A stretch of DNA of 64,000 nt from Gibbula magus (GCA_936450465.1 OW388301.1:18023523-18087522); one strand, 5' to 3'. Shown: positions 1 to 10,700, counted from the first letter of the stretch. The notes: generated from the sequence alone by a model not told the origin. Numbers and translations are program-made.

Positions 1-200
1 ACTAAATGCCTCATTGTCAATGTATAGTTTATCGCAGCATGATTGTGTATAGAAACGTGCGAACGTAAACTCGATGAATTTATAACGGTTTCCAGCAGCG
101 ATAGTGTAGAAACACCTTGCATTGTTTGGGTAGTAGTTAGAGGAGCCATTTTTCGGACTGCTTATTACACCAGATTCCCTTGTGTACGTTGTATGACAAT
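1..200 (-). CDS. CUB domain 2, N-terminal half exon (cut by window edge)
   Basis: This is the fourth coding exon seen of the minus-strand CUB gene. It begins after an acceptor ending TTTTCAG at 203-201 and starts with two bases (AT) that complete a codon, so the intron is phase 1. The translation contains CHTTYTRESGVISSP, then YYPNNARCFYTI and YKFIEFTFARF, then LYIDNEAFS. This is the CUB pattern: first Cys, SG.I.SP, YP, second Cys before an aromatic-x-I motif, and an L.F..F strand. It aligns residue for residue with the exon at 5025-5255, so the two are duplicates. Unlike CUB1 it has an additional Cys pair in QSCCDKL. The exon runs past position 1, so its donor and the rest of the domain are not visible. 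CUB domains are extracellular binding modules of about 110 residues; the ligand cannot be told. Confidence 0.85.
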
Positions 201-1001
201 CTGAAAATATTAATACTAATATCAGTCACAGTGGAAAGACACTGTTCAGTTAGCAAGGGGCATTATGTGGCCAATTTAAAAATATGTTAATGGATTATTA
301 AATATCAGTGATCGTGAAACTACAGGCATATCTTGATCTGTCAGCAGCAGAACAATATTAATGTGTAACAGTCAGAGGGCGGCATTCCTCCGATCCAACA
401 CTATCTACAAATGCAATGGAAGATATTGGTGTTCATGAACATATAATTTTATGGATACCATCTTCCTCATACATAATATATATATGACGATTTGATACTA
501 AATATGTACCGGTATGTAATTTTATGTCGTGTTGAAGTAGAACAGTAGAAATTGAAATTTACGATTAATATAGATTTTGAGTTTAAAATTTCAATTTTAG
601 TCCCCACTTGCATTCTGTTCAGTTGTTTAAGGCTAGCTTAGCAACTATCACAGAACAGTTAATGAAATGCAGTAAGGCTTTATTCAGCCACTGGTGGACA
701 CAGGTGCGGGTTAATCTTGCGGGGGAAGTTTCCCACTCTCATTCTAAACCAGTTTTCTTCACATCATAAAATGTCTGTTCATGTTTCAATGTTCCCATAC
801 CAATACTCAATATCAAATCTCCGCCAAGAGTTAACAAATAGGTAAATGATGACACAAGTGATGTATGTAATATACAACCGAGTTGTAATCCACGTGGAGC
901 GAGCCCTAGAGAGGTATGTTAGCAAGCTGATATTGGGTATATCTGGTCTCAATAAAGTCATATCGAGCTCGGCAGATGAATCTAATTTTAATGAGACCGT
1001 G
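201..1001. other. Intron sequence, no feature recognised
   Basis: Part of the intron after CUB1 on the minus strand. It is A+T-rich. No ORF or repeat was recognised. The end (about 960-1001) resembles the flank of the diverged unit at 17.3 kb. Confidence 0.5.
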
Positions 1002-1513
1002 TGTAGTCATGCATTATGAACGTGGGGTAATCAGAAAGGGTGTCCTTGCACAAGGTACTCAGGTGTTATTCGATCACTGAATGCAATGCTAACTACACGA
1101 AACGGAGAGCCAAAATAGAGGTTGTTTTTAAAGGAACCCCTTGCCTTTTATTAAGCCATTGGACGAGGACGTGTGGATTCATGCATTATGAACGTGGGGT
1201 AATCAGAAAGGGTGTCCTTGCACAAGGTACTCAGGTGTTATTCGTTCACTGAATGCAATGCTAACTACACGAAACGGAGAGCCAAAATAGAGGTTGTTTT
1301 TAAAGGAACCCCTTGCCTTTTATTAAGCCATTGGACGAGGACGTGTGGATTCATGCATTATGAACGTGGGGTAATCAGAAAGGGTGTCCTTGCACAAGGT
1401 ACTCAGGTGTTATTCAATCACTGAATGCAATTCTAACTACCCGAAACGGAGAGCCAAAATAGGGGTTGTTTTTAAACGAACCCCTTGCCTTTTATTAAGC
1501 CATTGGACGAGGA
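1002..1513 (+). repeat. 172-bp tandem repeat, three copies
   Basis: Three head-to-tail copies begin near 1002, 1170 and 1342 at a 172-base period. Each contains CATTATGAACGTGGGGTAAT, CACAAGGTACTCAGGTGTTA and AACCCCTTGCCTTTTATTAA. The copies are nearly identical, so the amplification is recent. The two short ORFs here are the same frame in successive copies and are not genes. A single diverged unit occurs at 17320-17470. Confidence 0.93.
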
Positions 1514-1589
1514 ATCGCGAATATTAATAGTCTGTCAAGGATGAAGTAGGATGATTTGGGACTTACCGGACTTAATTTCAGGAGTAGTG

Positions 1590-1660
1590 ATACAGTGGTT
1601 AGCGTGCTTGCCTCTCACGCCAAAGGCTCGGGTTCGAATCCCAGTGGAGACACCAAAAAT
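1590..1660 (+). repeat. tRNA-like head of a SINE
   Basis: The stretch has an A-box-like ACAGTGGTTAGCG and a perfect B box GGTTCGAATCC. The anticodon-loop region CCTCTCACG resembles tRNA-Glu. The acceptor ends do not pair, so this is a tRNA-derived repeat and not a working tRNA gene. It runs directly into the minisatellite-cored element that begins at about 1660. Confidence 0.6.
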
Positions 1661-2491
1661 AGAGCCATGGGCTCTGTAGCTCATAAAGGAATAATTTGAT
1701 GTTGAAGACTGAGATACACATGATAAAAAGGGGTGGAATCCGACTAGGCGGATCCTGCCGGATCCAGCCAGATCGGCCCTTAATTGGGATACAGGGACCT
1801 GACGGCATATATCGTGCAGGATCCAGGATCCGGCCGGATCCAACCAGATCTCTCACCGGATCCTTGATGGGTCCAAATATGGGCTCTGTAGCACATAGGG
1901 AATAAATTGATGTTGAAGACTGAGATATAGATTGTTCCCAATATAATGAGGTCTGACATTTAGCCTCTGAAATGAATTTTTTTTTAAATTTCAAAGTTTG
2001 AATAGAATAAAATGAAAAGGAGCCTCTGATTTGTGTTCATTTTATACTGAGCTCTGTAGACTTGCCTCGTTGTAGACTTGCTTCGGCTCTTTAAATTCAA
2101 GGGGTCTGTATAACAGACCAAATATAATGCACAAACCCTAGCCCTGAAAACATGCAGTCTTGAAATTGTCAGTGCATAACAAAACCATGACTGACCATTA
2201 AATTTGTATTAAATGGGTTGTCCTAACATCTTAAAATATTGAAAATGTTATCCTCCCAATCAAAATAGAATAAACATATTCCCCAAATCATTAAACAAAA
2301 TAGTATAAACTTTGGAGAGAAACAATACAAATCCCTGAGTGAGTATACCTTATTAATGATACTTATTAGTGGAATAATTATTCACTAAGACTTGACCAAA
2401 ACCCAATGAACATTTTATCATAGCCCTTAACCCACTCAGAGACCAAATCCAACCCCCCATCTGGCCTTTACAGGCATGATGTGCTAAAAAG
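1660..2491 (+). mobile_element. Minisatellite-type element remnant with GGATCC-rich core
   Basis: It starts with the family 5' motif GAGCCATGGGCTCTGTAGCT and ends with a variant of the family 3' end (GGCCTTTACAGGCATGATGT then GCTAAAAA, about 2462-2491). The inside, at 1735-1865, is a GC-rich imperfect palindrome with repeated CGGATCC blocks. A second start-like motif lies at 1878-1905, so two copies may be fused. Confidence 0.5.
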
Positions 2492-3724
2492 GCATTTCCC
2501 AGTCAACACATTTAAAATTTATTATCAAAATTGGTTACACATTGATCCACTTTCACTATAAATAATTGCATTTTATTGTTTTAGTTCTTATTTGTATTCT
2601 AGAAATATCAACATTTATTACTTAATGAAAAGGTCCTGATCTGTTTCTGAAAATCCTGTTTCTAATAGGCTCCTTTTTGATATTTAATAAAATGTTGATG
2701 TTTTATGAATAAATTCTCTTGAGCATCCGAGTATAAGACTAAACCAGCCTCACACACAGACTGAAACTGGAACCTGAAACCTCTGTGTATTAGCAGTGAC
2801 ACCTGCTGTTTTAATCTCTCTACCAGGGAGTGGTCACTCCCCAGGTCAACACAATGCAGTAACACAACATGCAGATCCTTGACTCACAGCCAGTGGATTA
2901 TATATTTTAATTGCTGTTTTCCCAACACTGAAATATGTTTCTGTCATGGAGAGGAAGATGTGGTGTCACAATCTCATTGTAGCTACCTTTAATAGTCTTA
3001 TCTTCTCATGTTATCATATTCAGTTTACATATCACATAAAAAAATAAAAAAATTGCTTAACTCCTAACAATTTATTCCTTTGCTGCCTGTCACAGTATTC
3101 AGTTCATAGGTTATTCAATAGTTCACATTTCACATTGATTACAACAAACATATCCATGATGTAGATATTAATCTTAAGTCGACATAAATTTCACACAACT
3201 GTTAAATAAGATTAACTGCAAAGTTACTTTCTTTTCTCAATTCCTGCAATTCTCAAAGCACATGTTAGGACTAAAATAGATGACATGAGATGAGGTCTTT
3301 TATAAGGGATTATTTCTCAAAATTGAAAGAAGTGCACATACAATATCAAGAGTTGAAAACTCTTACAGCAGGGTTTTTAGACTGTGACCCATATTTGGGG
3401 TCACAGGGTCACCAAAATTACAATTTAGAATGGCCTTCAGCTAAGGATTATGTACATAAAATATCAACTCTCTAGGGTCATTGGTTCTGGAGAAGATGAA
3501 CATAGCTTTTTAGGTCATGACACCTGTGACCCTTATTTGGGGTCACAGGGTCACGAAATCTACACTTCAGAATCTTCTTCAGCCAAGGAATATGTACATA
3601 AAATTTCAGCTCTTCTGGAGGAGAAGTCGAAAAAGTTAAAAGTTTACAGACGGACAGACGGACAGATGGACGGACGCCATGACATGCCATAAGCCCATCG
3701 GGCCTTTCAGGCCTGATGAGCTAA
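2492..3724 (+). mobile_element. Minisatellite-cored element, 5'-shortened
   Basis: A long non-coding head (shared with 8400-9110 and 26290-26960) is followed by about two units of the roughly 145-bp core. The core carries GGGGTCACAGGGTCACC and a GAAGAAGATGAAAATAG-like motif. It then has ACGGACGGACAG tracts and the family 3' end GGCCTTTCAGGCCTGATGAG. The 5' terminal motif is missing. Confidence 0.75.
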
Positions 3725-3962
3725 AAATGTGTGATCTTGGTCTTAAAATTGGTTGTGTCTCTGGGCAAGACACTTCATCCACATTGCACTCACTTCAACC
3801 ACCTATTTAAATGGGTAACTTAACACAGGGAAGAACAGACATATATGATCGCGTGGGTCGCTTAGTAGGGGCACCAAAAGTACAATTCCTTAATAGTACA
3901 GGGTAATAGTAGAGTGTCCTCTTTGGGCATGCTCATGCATGGAAATAGAGCTTTAATAATTA
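3725..3962 (+). repeat. Unclassified repeat, second copy at 16649
   Basis: The segment from TGTGTGATCTTGGTCTTAAA to GGAAATAGAGCTTTAATAAT recurs almost unchanged at 16649-16885. Both copies sit immediately 3' of a minisatellite-cored element, so element plus flank were copied together. Confidence 0.85.
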
Positions 3963-4255
3963 TTTCACTAATTTCATGGCTTCTATTGTAGTGCAGGACG
4001 AAAGACAGCAACGTCATCGCCATAACCAGAGAACCAATGTTGGTACAACTGTACAGCATTGCTATGGCAGACGAATTTTCAAAGCCCCTGGCAGGATTCA
4101 TAAGCAGGACATGTTCATGCAAAGCCGATTTCACTAACAACTGCACTATCCCACCAAAGATGAACACAAGTATTGAGTTCCCACTAGCAATTATAAGTAT
4201 TCATAATAGAGTAAGGAATTGAGGACCCACAGAAGACGCTCTCATTTTCTTCTCT
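3963..4255 (-). other. Unrecognised hydrophobic reading frame, possibly a gene fragment
   Basis: On the minus strand an open frame reads ILIIASGNSILVFIFGGIVQ and further down AIAMLYSCTNIGSLVMAMTL, two segments of membrane-spanning character joined by a loop with HVLLMNPARGFENSS. The frame extends upstream to a Met (MRASSVGPQFLTLL) but is broken by a TGA. Downstream it runs into the repeat at 3725-3962. I do not recognise the family. It lies in the intron of the CUB gene on the same strand. It may be a pseudogene fragment of a membrane protein; a chance frame cannot be excluded. Confidence 0.3.
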
Positions 4256-4314
4256 TTTTATAATATGAGACAGGTGCGCCTCTCATAAAATACTTAACAT
4301 TTTTGTGCTTTTAC

Positions 4315-4401
4315 CTTTCAGTTGGTAGTTGATTTTGAAGCCAGGTCTAGTCACGCCTACATTGCTCTCAAAACGCAATGTCATGGAATTGTTGAAGGTA
4401 T
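4315..4401 (-). CDS. CUB domain 1, C-terminal half exon
   Basis: A small 87-bp exon of the same gene. The acceptor is TTCTCAG just above 4401 and the donor GTAAAAG begins at 4314. The phases are 1 and 1, and the length is a multiple of three. It encodes FNNSMTLRFESNVGV followed by RPGFKINYQLK, which is the usual ending of a CUB domain (a hydrophobic L.F.S strand, then GF...Y). Together with 5025-5255 it makes a CUB domain of about 106 residues, close to the family norm. No cysteine is present here, so this domain lacks the second disulfide found in many CUB domains. Splicing onto the exon at 1-200 keeps the frame (G plus AT gives Asp). It was recognised by content and splice signals because it is too short to stand out as an ORF. 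Confidence 0.82.
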
Positions 4402-4456
4402 CTGAGAATTAGAATTGAAAGGGAAGGGATAAGGAACAAGTTTTAGTTTTAGTTAA

Positions 4457-4808
4457 AGCGGCAGTAGCAAGGTTTTCGCTCAAATTGGTCAATGAAATGT
4501 ATTTGAAAAATAATGTTAGAAAGGTAAAATACCCTTCTCCCTTCTGAAAATCAAGTTAAAAAATGAGTGTACATGGTTCGGTAAACTCATTGGAATGGTT
4601 TTTGTAGTTCGAAATAATAAAAGGTGTTGACATTAAAATGGCTGTCATGTACATGTATTTTTTGCTTTGACACCTTGATTACCACTACGGATAATTGGTT
4701 TCTGTAATAAGATCTTTTACCCTCTAAAGTAAACATAAATAAAAAAAACTATCATTACAAATGGGACATTTACAAAACTAAAATTTGCAAAAATATGCTA
4801 CAGCCTCT
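4457..4808 (-). mobile_element. TTAA MITE family 1, copy 1
   Basis: It is flanked by TTAA at 4453-4456 and 4809-4812. The ends read AGCGGCAGTAGCA and, on the other strand, AGAGGCTGTAGCA. It is non-coding, 352 bp long and inverted relative to the copies at 19.3, 32.4 and 42.1 kb. TTAA duplications are known for piggyBac-type elements. Confidence 0.82.
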
Positions 4809-4812
4809 TTAA

Positions 4813-5024
4813 CACATTCATTTTCGGCAACCGCTCCAAAAATCACAAACAATATTAATTTATCTATATATAGTATATAGCATAAACTAGTTAGCTTATA
4901 GCATAAAATTAATATCTCTGATTTAAACGGGTTGATTTAACACCAAGTAGATAAGTAACAGGACACACATTTGCAATACATCAAACTCTTACATTCAGAA
5001 TCCTTGGAGAAATGAAGTACTCAC
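4813..5024. other. Intron between CUB half exons
   Basis: A short remainder of the intron between 5025 and 4401. Apart from the MITE and the splice sites nothing is seen. Confidence 0.5.
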
Positions 5025-5255
5025 ATGTACGGTTTGTTCCTTGTAATAGGTTTCCACTAAATGCCTCATTGTCAATGTAGAGATAGTCATTGTCTGATTC
5101 TGTACTGAAACGCGCGAACGTAAGCTCGATGAATTTATAACCATTTCCAGTGACGATGGTGTAGAAACATCTTGCATTGTCTGGGTAGTTGCCAGAAGAG
5201 CCCGTTGGACTGCTTATTACTCCAGATTCCGCTGTGTACGTTTTATTACATCCAT
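5025..5255 (-). CDS. CUB domain 1, N-terminal half exon
   Basis: A 231-bp exon bounded by an acceptor TATTCTAG (just above 5255) and a strong donor GTGAGT (5024-5019). It is phase 1 on both sides and a multiple of three, as is typical of shuffled extracellular modules. The translation has the CUB signature: GCNKTY with the first Cys, ESGVISSPTG, NYPDNARCFYTI with the second Cys, YKFIELTFARF, and DYLYIDNEAFSGN. Joined to the exon at 30145-30196 it gives a mature chain starting near DGCNKTY straight after the signal peptide. Joined to 4315-4401 it completes the domain. It is a clear duplicate of the exon at 1-200, and the flanking intron sequence has diverged. The partner or substrate of this secreted protein is unknown. 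Confidence 0.88.
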
Positions 5256-5817
5256 CTAGAATACAAGTTTTATTATATCAATCACAATGATCAAAACTTC
5301 ATTTACAAGTGCAACAGGTCATTTTGTGGTAAATTTAAAAGTATGTCCATGAATTTGTATTAATCATTGATGACATCAGTGTTTGCAAATACTGCTCTAT
5401 CGTCAGAAGATCAATATAAATTTGTAACAGTCAGAGGACGGCATTCTTTCTATTCAATATACTCCACAAATGCACTCGGACATATTCGTGTTCGTGAATG
5501 GAGAGAACTAAACTCATTGGCAGAAACAGTTTTAGAATAACATTTTGCGATTTAAAGTGACAGCTATAGATTATCAAATATGCAGAAAACATTCACCAGA
5601 ATGCATTCTGCGGATTAGTAACAATCAGTATTCTATCATTTTTCATAAAGTTCATGAAATCATTTAAAAGTGAATATATTAGTTTCTAATACTGGACATG
5701 CGAATTGTTTATATACATACCGACATCTATGAGAACAATGATGTAGAATCAAAAAGAATACAAAAGAAATGCCAAGACGTTAACAACGAGACTGCGACAG
5801 TAATTGGTATGGGAGAA
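5256..5817. other. Intron 1, no feature recognised
   Basis: A+T-rich sequence upstream of the CUB1 acceptor. No repeat or exon was recognised. Confidence 0.5.
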
Positions 5818-6650
5818 ATGGGGGCTATCTTACTTCACATTGCAGGAGCCGTCAACTGCAGTCAAGAAACAAACAGCAACTTGTTGAATCATTATCAACG
5901 GACAGGCAAGACACAAGACCATCCAAAATCGGGTCGACCAAGGGTTATGACACCTACTGAAGACCCATTCATAGATGCCGAGCCCCTGGCGGGATTCGAA
6001 TCCCATAACACGGGCCAATGCGCTGTCCGGCCAAGGATGAACTAGAGAACTATGGGTTCCCATTGTAAGGCGTCAGTGTTGATAAATTGTCGAGGATCAA
6101 GGACCCTAAGATGACTGTCTCTTTTAACAAGAAAACACTTTAAAAAGGCAAGCTAAGGGCACCTAGGTAGATGTAGTGGGTGGAACGTGAGGCGGTGATT
6201 TGTTAGTTGGAGGTGATTCCAGTTGAATGTGTGTGCTGCATGAACTGGGTGTTAGTTGTTAGAAATTCATAGACTGGCATTCTACTTCTTTTTAAACAGT
6301 TTTACAATTTATTTTATCTCCTGAGAAATGCCTACCCCTGTATCTTACGCTTTGTGTATTTAATCCAATATCACCTTAACAATCAAGTAGGCCTACAAAG
6401 ATCTCGGGTGAATTTTAAAAAAAAGTATCACTGAAGGTATTCGCACTTGTTCTAAGGATAACATGTAACGTGAGTTCAAGACAGCAACCCCAACACGACA
6501 TAATACCTGATGCTTTCGGGCCAATTTATGCTCTTATCTAACAGCTCGACCATCGTGTTCACGCCGATAAACCTCCTCTACGTTGGGTTTACCGGAGATA
6601 GTCACAACGAGCACAACATCGTCTAACTGTTATCATATCAATGTTGATCA
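5818..6650 (+). pseudogene. Tc1/mariner-like transposase fossil
   Basis: The translation near 5880-5960 gives LLNHYQRTGKTQDHPKSGRP followed by RVMTPTEDPFI. This matches the Tc1-type DNA-binding region (a YRQTG..RDRPRSGRPRVTT.QDR pattern, recalled). It is cut by a tRNA-like fragment at 5965-6060. A second piece near 6540-6630 reads HRVHADKPPLRWVYRR then SQRAQHRL, resembling the next part of Tc1 transposases. Stops and frame changes are present and the catalytic DDE region was not found, so it cannot be active. No terminal inverted repeats were located. Confidence 0.55.
5965..6060 (-). repeat. tRNA-like SINE fragment inside the Tc1 fossil
   Basis: On the minus strand it shows a B box in GGATTCGAATCCCGCCAGGG and an upstream tRNA-like arm with CAGCGCATTGGCC. 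It interrupts the transposase reading. Confidence 0.6.
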
Positions 6651-6855
6651 GTGGACAAATATGTTAATTTGCCATGTGGCGATTCTGCTTTGAATTTTTA
6701 GATTTTAATCTGTGGAGGCCAAATCTATTGCCTTGGCTAAGTCGACAATATGCAATATGCTAGGAAAGGTATGTCAGTGGCTATGCTTGATTCATTAAAG
6801 CGGCGTATATGTATCATACCAACTGCGGATCTGTCCCATCTTTAACTTGGACGCG

Positions 6856-6881
6856 TCCCAACTTGGGATTCCAAGTTGGGA
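6856..6881. repeat. Short perfect hairpin
   Basis: TCCCAACTTGG, a four-base spacer, then CCAAGTTGGGA: arms of 11 bp. It is surrounded by further partial copies (CAACTTGG, GATGTCCCATC). Confidence 0.8.
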
Positions 6882-6889
6882 TGTCCCAT

Positions 6890-7467
6890 CTTAAGATGAG
6901 ACTGGGTGTATTGAAATATGCAAGTAATATTTTTATTTAAATATGAAGTATGGTAATAATCGGTTTTTATAGATCATTTAGATATAAACATTAAGAACCT
7001 ACAATGAAAAGTCACTTTGATGTTTATTTACTTGACTTATTGACTAGGATTCATCTGTTCTCCTCGGGGAGTCAAAGAATATATCATACGTTGGTTAAAA
7101 TACAGTGATTTAAAGACAAATAAATGGGAGAAATACATACAGTTTGCAAACAACTTTATCAACATTTAAAATGCCATCGCTATTTAAATATTTCACCGTT
7201 GTTATATTTATGATTAAACTTTATAAATGTAGTGAAACGGGGTAAAATCAAATCAAATGGCATACACAATTTATTTTTTCCACAGTTATTCATTTTTAAG
7301 ATACAGTCTGATTTAAACACAATTATTTTTTTTTATTTTTTTTATATTGTACATACATTTTGACATAAAAAAAGGTATTGTTATCTGAAGATTATAAGTG
7401 GTTGTATCTATGATATAACGATCTAAATTATGGTAACGGGGTATGGCAGATACAATGTTTTCCCTCA
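6890..7467. other. A+T-rich stretch, probable outer part of a palindromic element
   Basis: Contains two loosely related blocks around AACGGGGTA and TTATTCATTTT (about 7235-7310 and 7430-7490). This may be the outer left arm of the element at 7468-7619. No coding sequence is seen. Confidence 0.35.
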
Positions 7468-7619
7468 AAGTTATTCATTTTACGAATTTTTTGTTACTCT
7501 TTAAAAAGTTTATGTTAGTTACTTTGGATATATCACGATTCAATTCAAACCTGTTTTGACGAACAAAAAAATCCTTGTGAGTCCTTTAAAAAAGTCCATG
7601 TATAATGCAACAATCTGCA
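7468..7619 (+). mobile_element. Left arm of a palindromic MITE split by a LINE
   Basis: This stretch is the inverted copy of 16155-16302. Shared blocks include TTTTTTGTTACTCTTTAA, TGTTAGTTACTTTGGATATA and AAAAAAGTCCATGTATAAT. It ends in AATCTGCA (7612-7619), the target duplication of the LINE. Confidence 0.85.
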
Positions 7620-8341
7620 TCTTCTTCTCCTTCTCTTGGAGATTTTATGAGCGGTTTCCAGCGGAGTTGATTTCCCACTTGGGCCACTAGGGCCTTTAAT
7701 AAAGTTTCAAAAGGTTTCCGAATTAGGATAATATTGATGCCATGGTCGAGAAGGTTTTTTCGAGGAAAATTTTGAAATTTTGAAATTTGGAATAGCCTAG
7801 TTTAGGTTAAGCCGGGGGTGGGGAGGGGGGGGGGGGGGGGGGGGGAGGAGGTATGAGTTGTTAGGTTTGGAATTGAGTTTGTTTATGTTGTTAGATTCGG
7901 GCCAGGAGGTCCGAATCTTTGAGATAGGTGCCTAATGCTTGGAAGATATTTTGGTTATTGTTTGGATTTAATATTAGATTAATGTTTGGTGGTGGGATGT
8001 TGTTGGCCCTTAGAGTTAGGTTGAGTATTTGGCGGAAGGCCGCATACTGTGGGCATTCTGTGAGAATGTGTAGGATTGTTTCTGCTTGCGGGAATTGTGG
8101 GCATGTGGGTGAAGCTTTTGGTTTGTTTTTATGGAGATGGGAATTTAGTTTAGTATGCCCCGTTTGGAGCTTAAATATTGCCCTATCAATATTTTTGTTT
8201 TTGGAGTAATTTTGTGTTTGCTTAGTGGTTTAGGGAGAATTTGTTTGGTATGGTGAGCATTGGTGGAGTTTGAATATTGCTTATGCCATGCCTGCTTTAC
8301 ATAAGATTTTGAAAGGCTTTTTGCCTCCTGTTTCGAATGGT
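7620..8341 (-). pseudogene. LINE A, C-terminal part and 3' end
   Basis: The minus strand encodes KQEAKSLSKSYVKQAWHKQY and, after a frameshift, CPQFPQAETILHILTECPQY followed by AAFRQILNL. This is a Cys/His motif typical of the C-terminus of RNase-H-bearing non-LTR retrotransposons. After the stop comes a 3' region with a poly-C tract (21 G on the plus strand, 7825-7845), ending at GAAGAAGATG next to the target duplication. This piece is the continuation of 9826-10700, from which it was parted by the element at 8342-9825. Confidence 0.8.
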
Positions 8342-9825
8342 AAAAATAGAGCCACTGGCTCTGAAGCTCATCAGGAATCATGTTATTAATTATCCCTAAG
8401 AAAAAGGTTAAGATATCACATAATAAGTCATTGCTCAGTCATCAAATTTATTATCAAAATTGGTTACACATTAATCCATATTCAGTATAATTAATGAAGA
8501 CCTTTGCAGTGTATTGTTTTACTTCCTATTTTTATCCTGGAATTATCAACATTTATTACATAATGAAAAAGAGCCCCTATTTGTTTCTAAAAATCCTGTT
8601 TCTCATAGGCTCATAGTTTCATAGGATCCTTTTCAATATTTAATAGATAAATTCTATTGAGCATCTGAGTGTAAGACTAAATCAGTAACACAGCAGAGAA
8701 GTAACCTGAAACCTCCGTGTATTAGCAAGCTGCTGTTTGCATCTCTGCCAGGGAGTGGTCACTCCCCAGGTTAACACCTGCAATTATGCAACATGCAGAC
8801 CCTGGACTCACAGCCAGTAAATTATATATTTTAAATTTTGTTTTCCCCATCTTTATTTATTTGTCTTTATTGGAAAAGAAGATGTGATATCACAAACTCA
8901 TGTAGCTAGTTTTAATAGTCTTATCTTACTTCATCACCAGTCATATTTAGTTCACATATCTAATGTAAAATAAAACATTTGTTAACCCTTTTTAAATTTG
9001 TTCCTATGCATCCTGTCACAATTTTCAGTTCACAGGCTATTCAATAGTTCTTATTTCACATTGATTACATCAAACATGTCCATAATGTAGTATTACTCTT
9101 AAGCTGACATATGAAGTGCACATAAAATCTCATTATCTTCACAGTTCATTAAAACAGCTGTTTTAAGTGATTACCCCTGTGATCCATATTTGGGGTCACA
9201 AGATCACCAAATCTACAATTTAGAATCCCCATTGGCCAAAGAGTCTGTACATAACATCTTAGCTTTCTAGAGCTTTTGGGACTTGAGAAAAAGATGAAAA
9301 ATGATTTTTAGGTTGTGAACCCCTGTGGCCCTTATTTGGGGTCACAGGGTTACTAAATCTACAATTTAGAATTCCCATCAGTCAAGGAGTCTGTACATAA
9401 AATTTCAGTTCTCTGGAGTCATTGGTTCTGGAGAAGAAGATGAAAATAGCTTTTAAGGTTATGACCCCTGGGACCCTTATTTGGGGTCACAGGATCACCA
9501 AATCTACAATTTAGAATCCCCATTGGCAGAGGAGTCTGTACATAAAATTTCAGATCTCTGGAGTCATTGGTTCTGGAGAAGAAGATGAAAATAGCTTTTA
9601 AGGTTATGACCCCTGGGGCCCTTATTTGGGGTCACAGGATCACCAAATCTACAATATAGAATCCCCATTGGCCAAGGAGTCTGTACATAAAATTTCAGCT
9701 CTCTAGAGTCATTGGTTCTTGAGAAGAAGTCGAAAAAGTGAAAAGTTTACGGACGGACGGATGGACGGACGACATCCAATGCCATAAGCCCATCGGGCCT
9801 TTCAGGCCTGATGAGCTAAAAAGGA
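8342..9825 (+). mobile_element. Complete minisatellite-cored element, inserted in LINE A
   Basis: The 5' end is TAGAGCCACTGGCTCTGAAG then CTCATCAGG; the 3' end is the hairpin GGCCTTTCAGGCC then TGATGAGCT. GCTCATCAGG at one end and CCTGATGAGC at the other are inverted. The centre holds about four units of about 145 bp with the GGGGTCACAGG..CACC motif, closed by GGACGGACGGATGGACGGAC. It sits between runs of A and no clear target duplication is seen. The architecture resembles non-autonomous Helitron/Helentron or bivalve 'pearl' elements (recalled). No protein is encoded. Confidence 0.82.
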
Positions 9826-10700
9826 AGTTAATTTGGAAGTTTAAGGCCCTCCTTTGCTGCTTTGTCGGCTTTATCGTTGCCAAATATGCCGACATGGGAG
9901 ATTTACTGCCTTGCCCTGATTGTTAAGAGATTGGATGGAATGAAGAATTTTGGAAATTAAACCAGGACGGTTTTTGGTAGATTTGTTTTTGAGTGCTTCT
10001 GAAGCACTGAGTTAGTCCGAGAGGATCAGATTTTTGTCCTGTTTTTTTTAAATTTTGATGGCTTTAGGCAATTGCGATGGCCATTAGTTCAGCAGTGTAG
10101 ACCGATTTGTCGTAGGGAAGCCTATTGGAGTATGAGGAAGGTTGTGGATGTTTGAAATGTATGCCTACACCTGTTGTGCGTGCTTCCGGGTCCTTGGACC
10201 CGTCTGTGTAAATGTGACACCAGTCGGACCAGTGTTCCTGTATGTAGTGAAGTGCAGTTGTTTGCGCGAGTTGAGGGTTTTCTTTAGAAGTTATTTTGCT
10301 GAGATGGAGATTTATTTGGGAGCCGGAAGTGGGGGGATGGGGTGAAGCACCGAATAGTTTGTGGGGAGTTTAATATGGCCCATCTCAGCTTGGGATATAA
10401 AAGAATTTACGCAATGAGAGATGGGTGCGCGGAGTGGGTATTTATTGAATAAAGCTTTAAAGAATTTAGAGGGTATGCTGCTAAGCATATCCCTTATAAG
10501 AGGGTCCTCTGAAGTTCCAGCCCAGAAGTTTAGGGTGAGCTGGTCCGGGTGCGGGTGGCTAATTTTAATGCCTGGTATTGGATAGAATTAAGGGAGTTGA
10601 TGAGAGTAGGTTTTAGGGAGTTATATATAGGAGAGCCACAGTCCAATTTGGACCTTATTATGGAGGTAAAGAGTTGGAGTAAGGTTTGCCTGTTTCAAGC
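9826..10700 (-). pseudogene. LINE A, RNase H domain
   Basis: The minus strand first reads QTLLQLFTSIIRSKLDCGSP, the thumb region after the reverse transcriptase. Near 10200-10050 it reads YTDGSKDPEARTTGVGIHF and later VYTAELMAIAIA, which are the first conserved blocks of an RNase H domain with its catalytic Asp and Glu. Near 9890-9840 it gives VGIFGNDKADKAAKEGL, the last block with the catalytic Asp. Stops and frameshifts interrupt the frame. It joins 15513-16067 upstream and 7620-8341 downstream. Confidence 0.85.

Noticed and set aside
1040..1424. Two overlapping 70-codon frames
   Set aside because: They are the same frame in successive copies of the 172-bp repeat.
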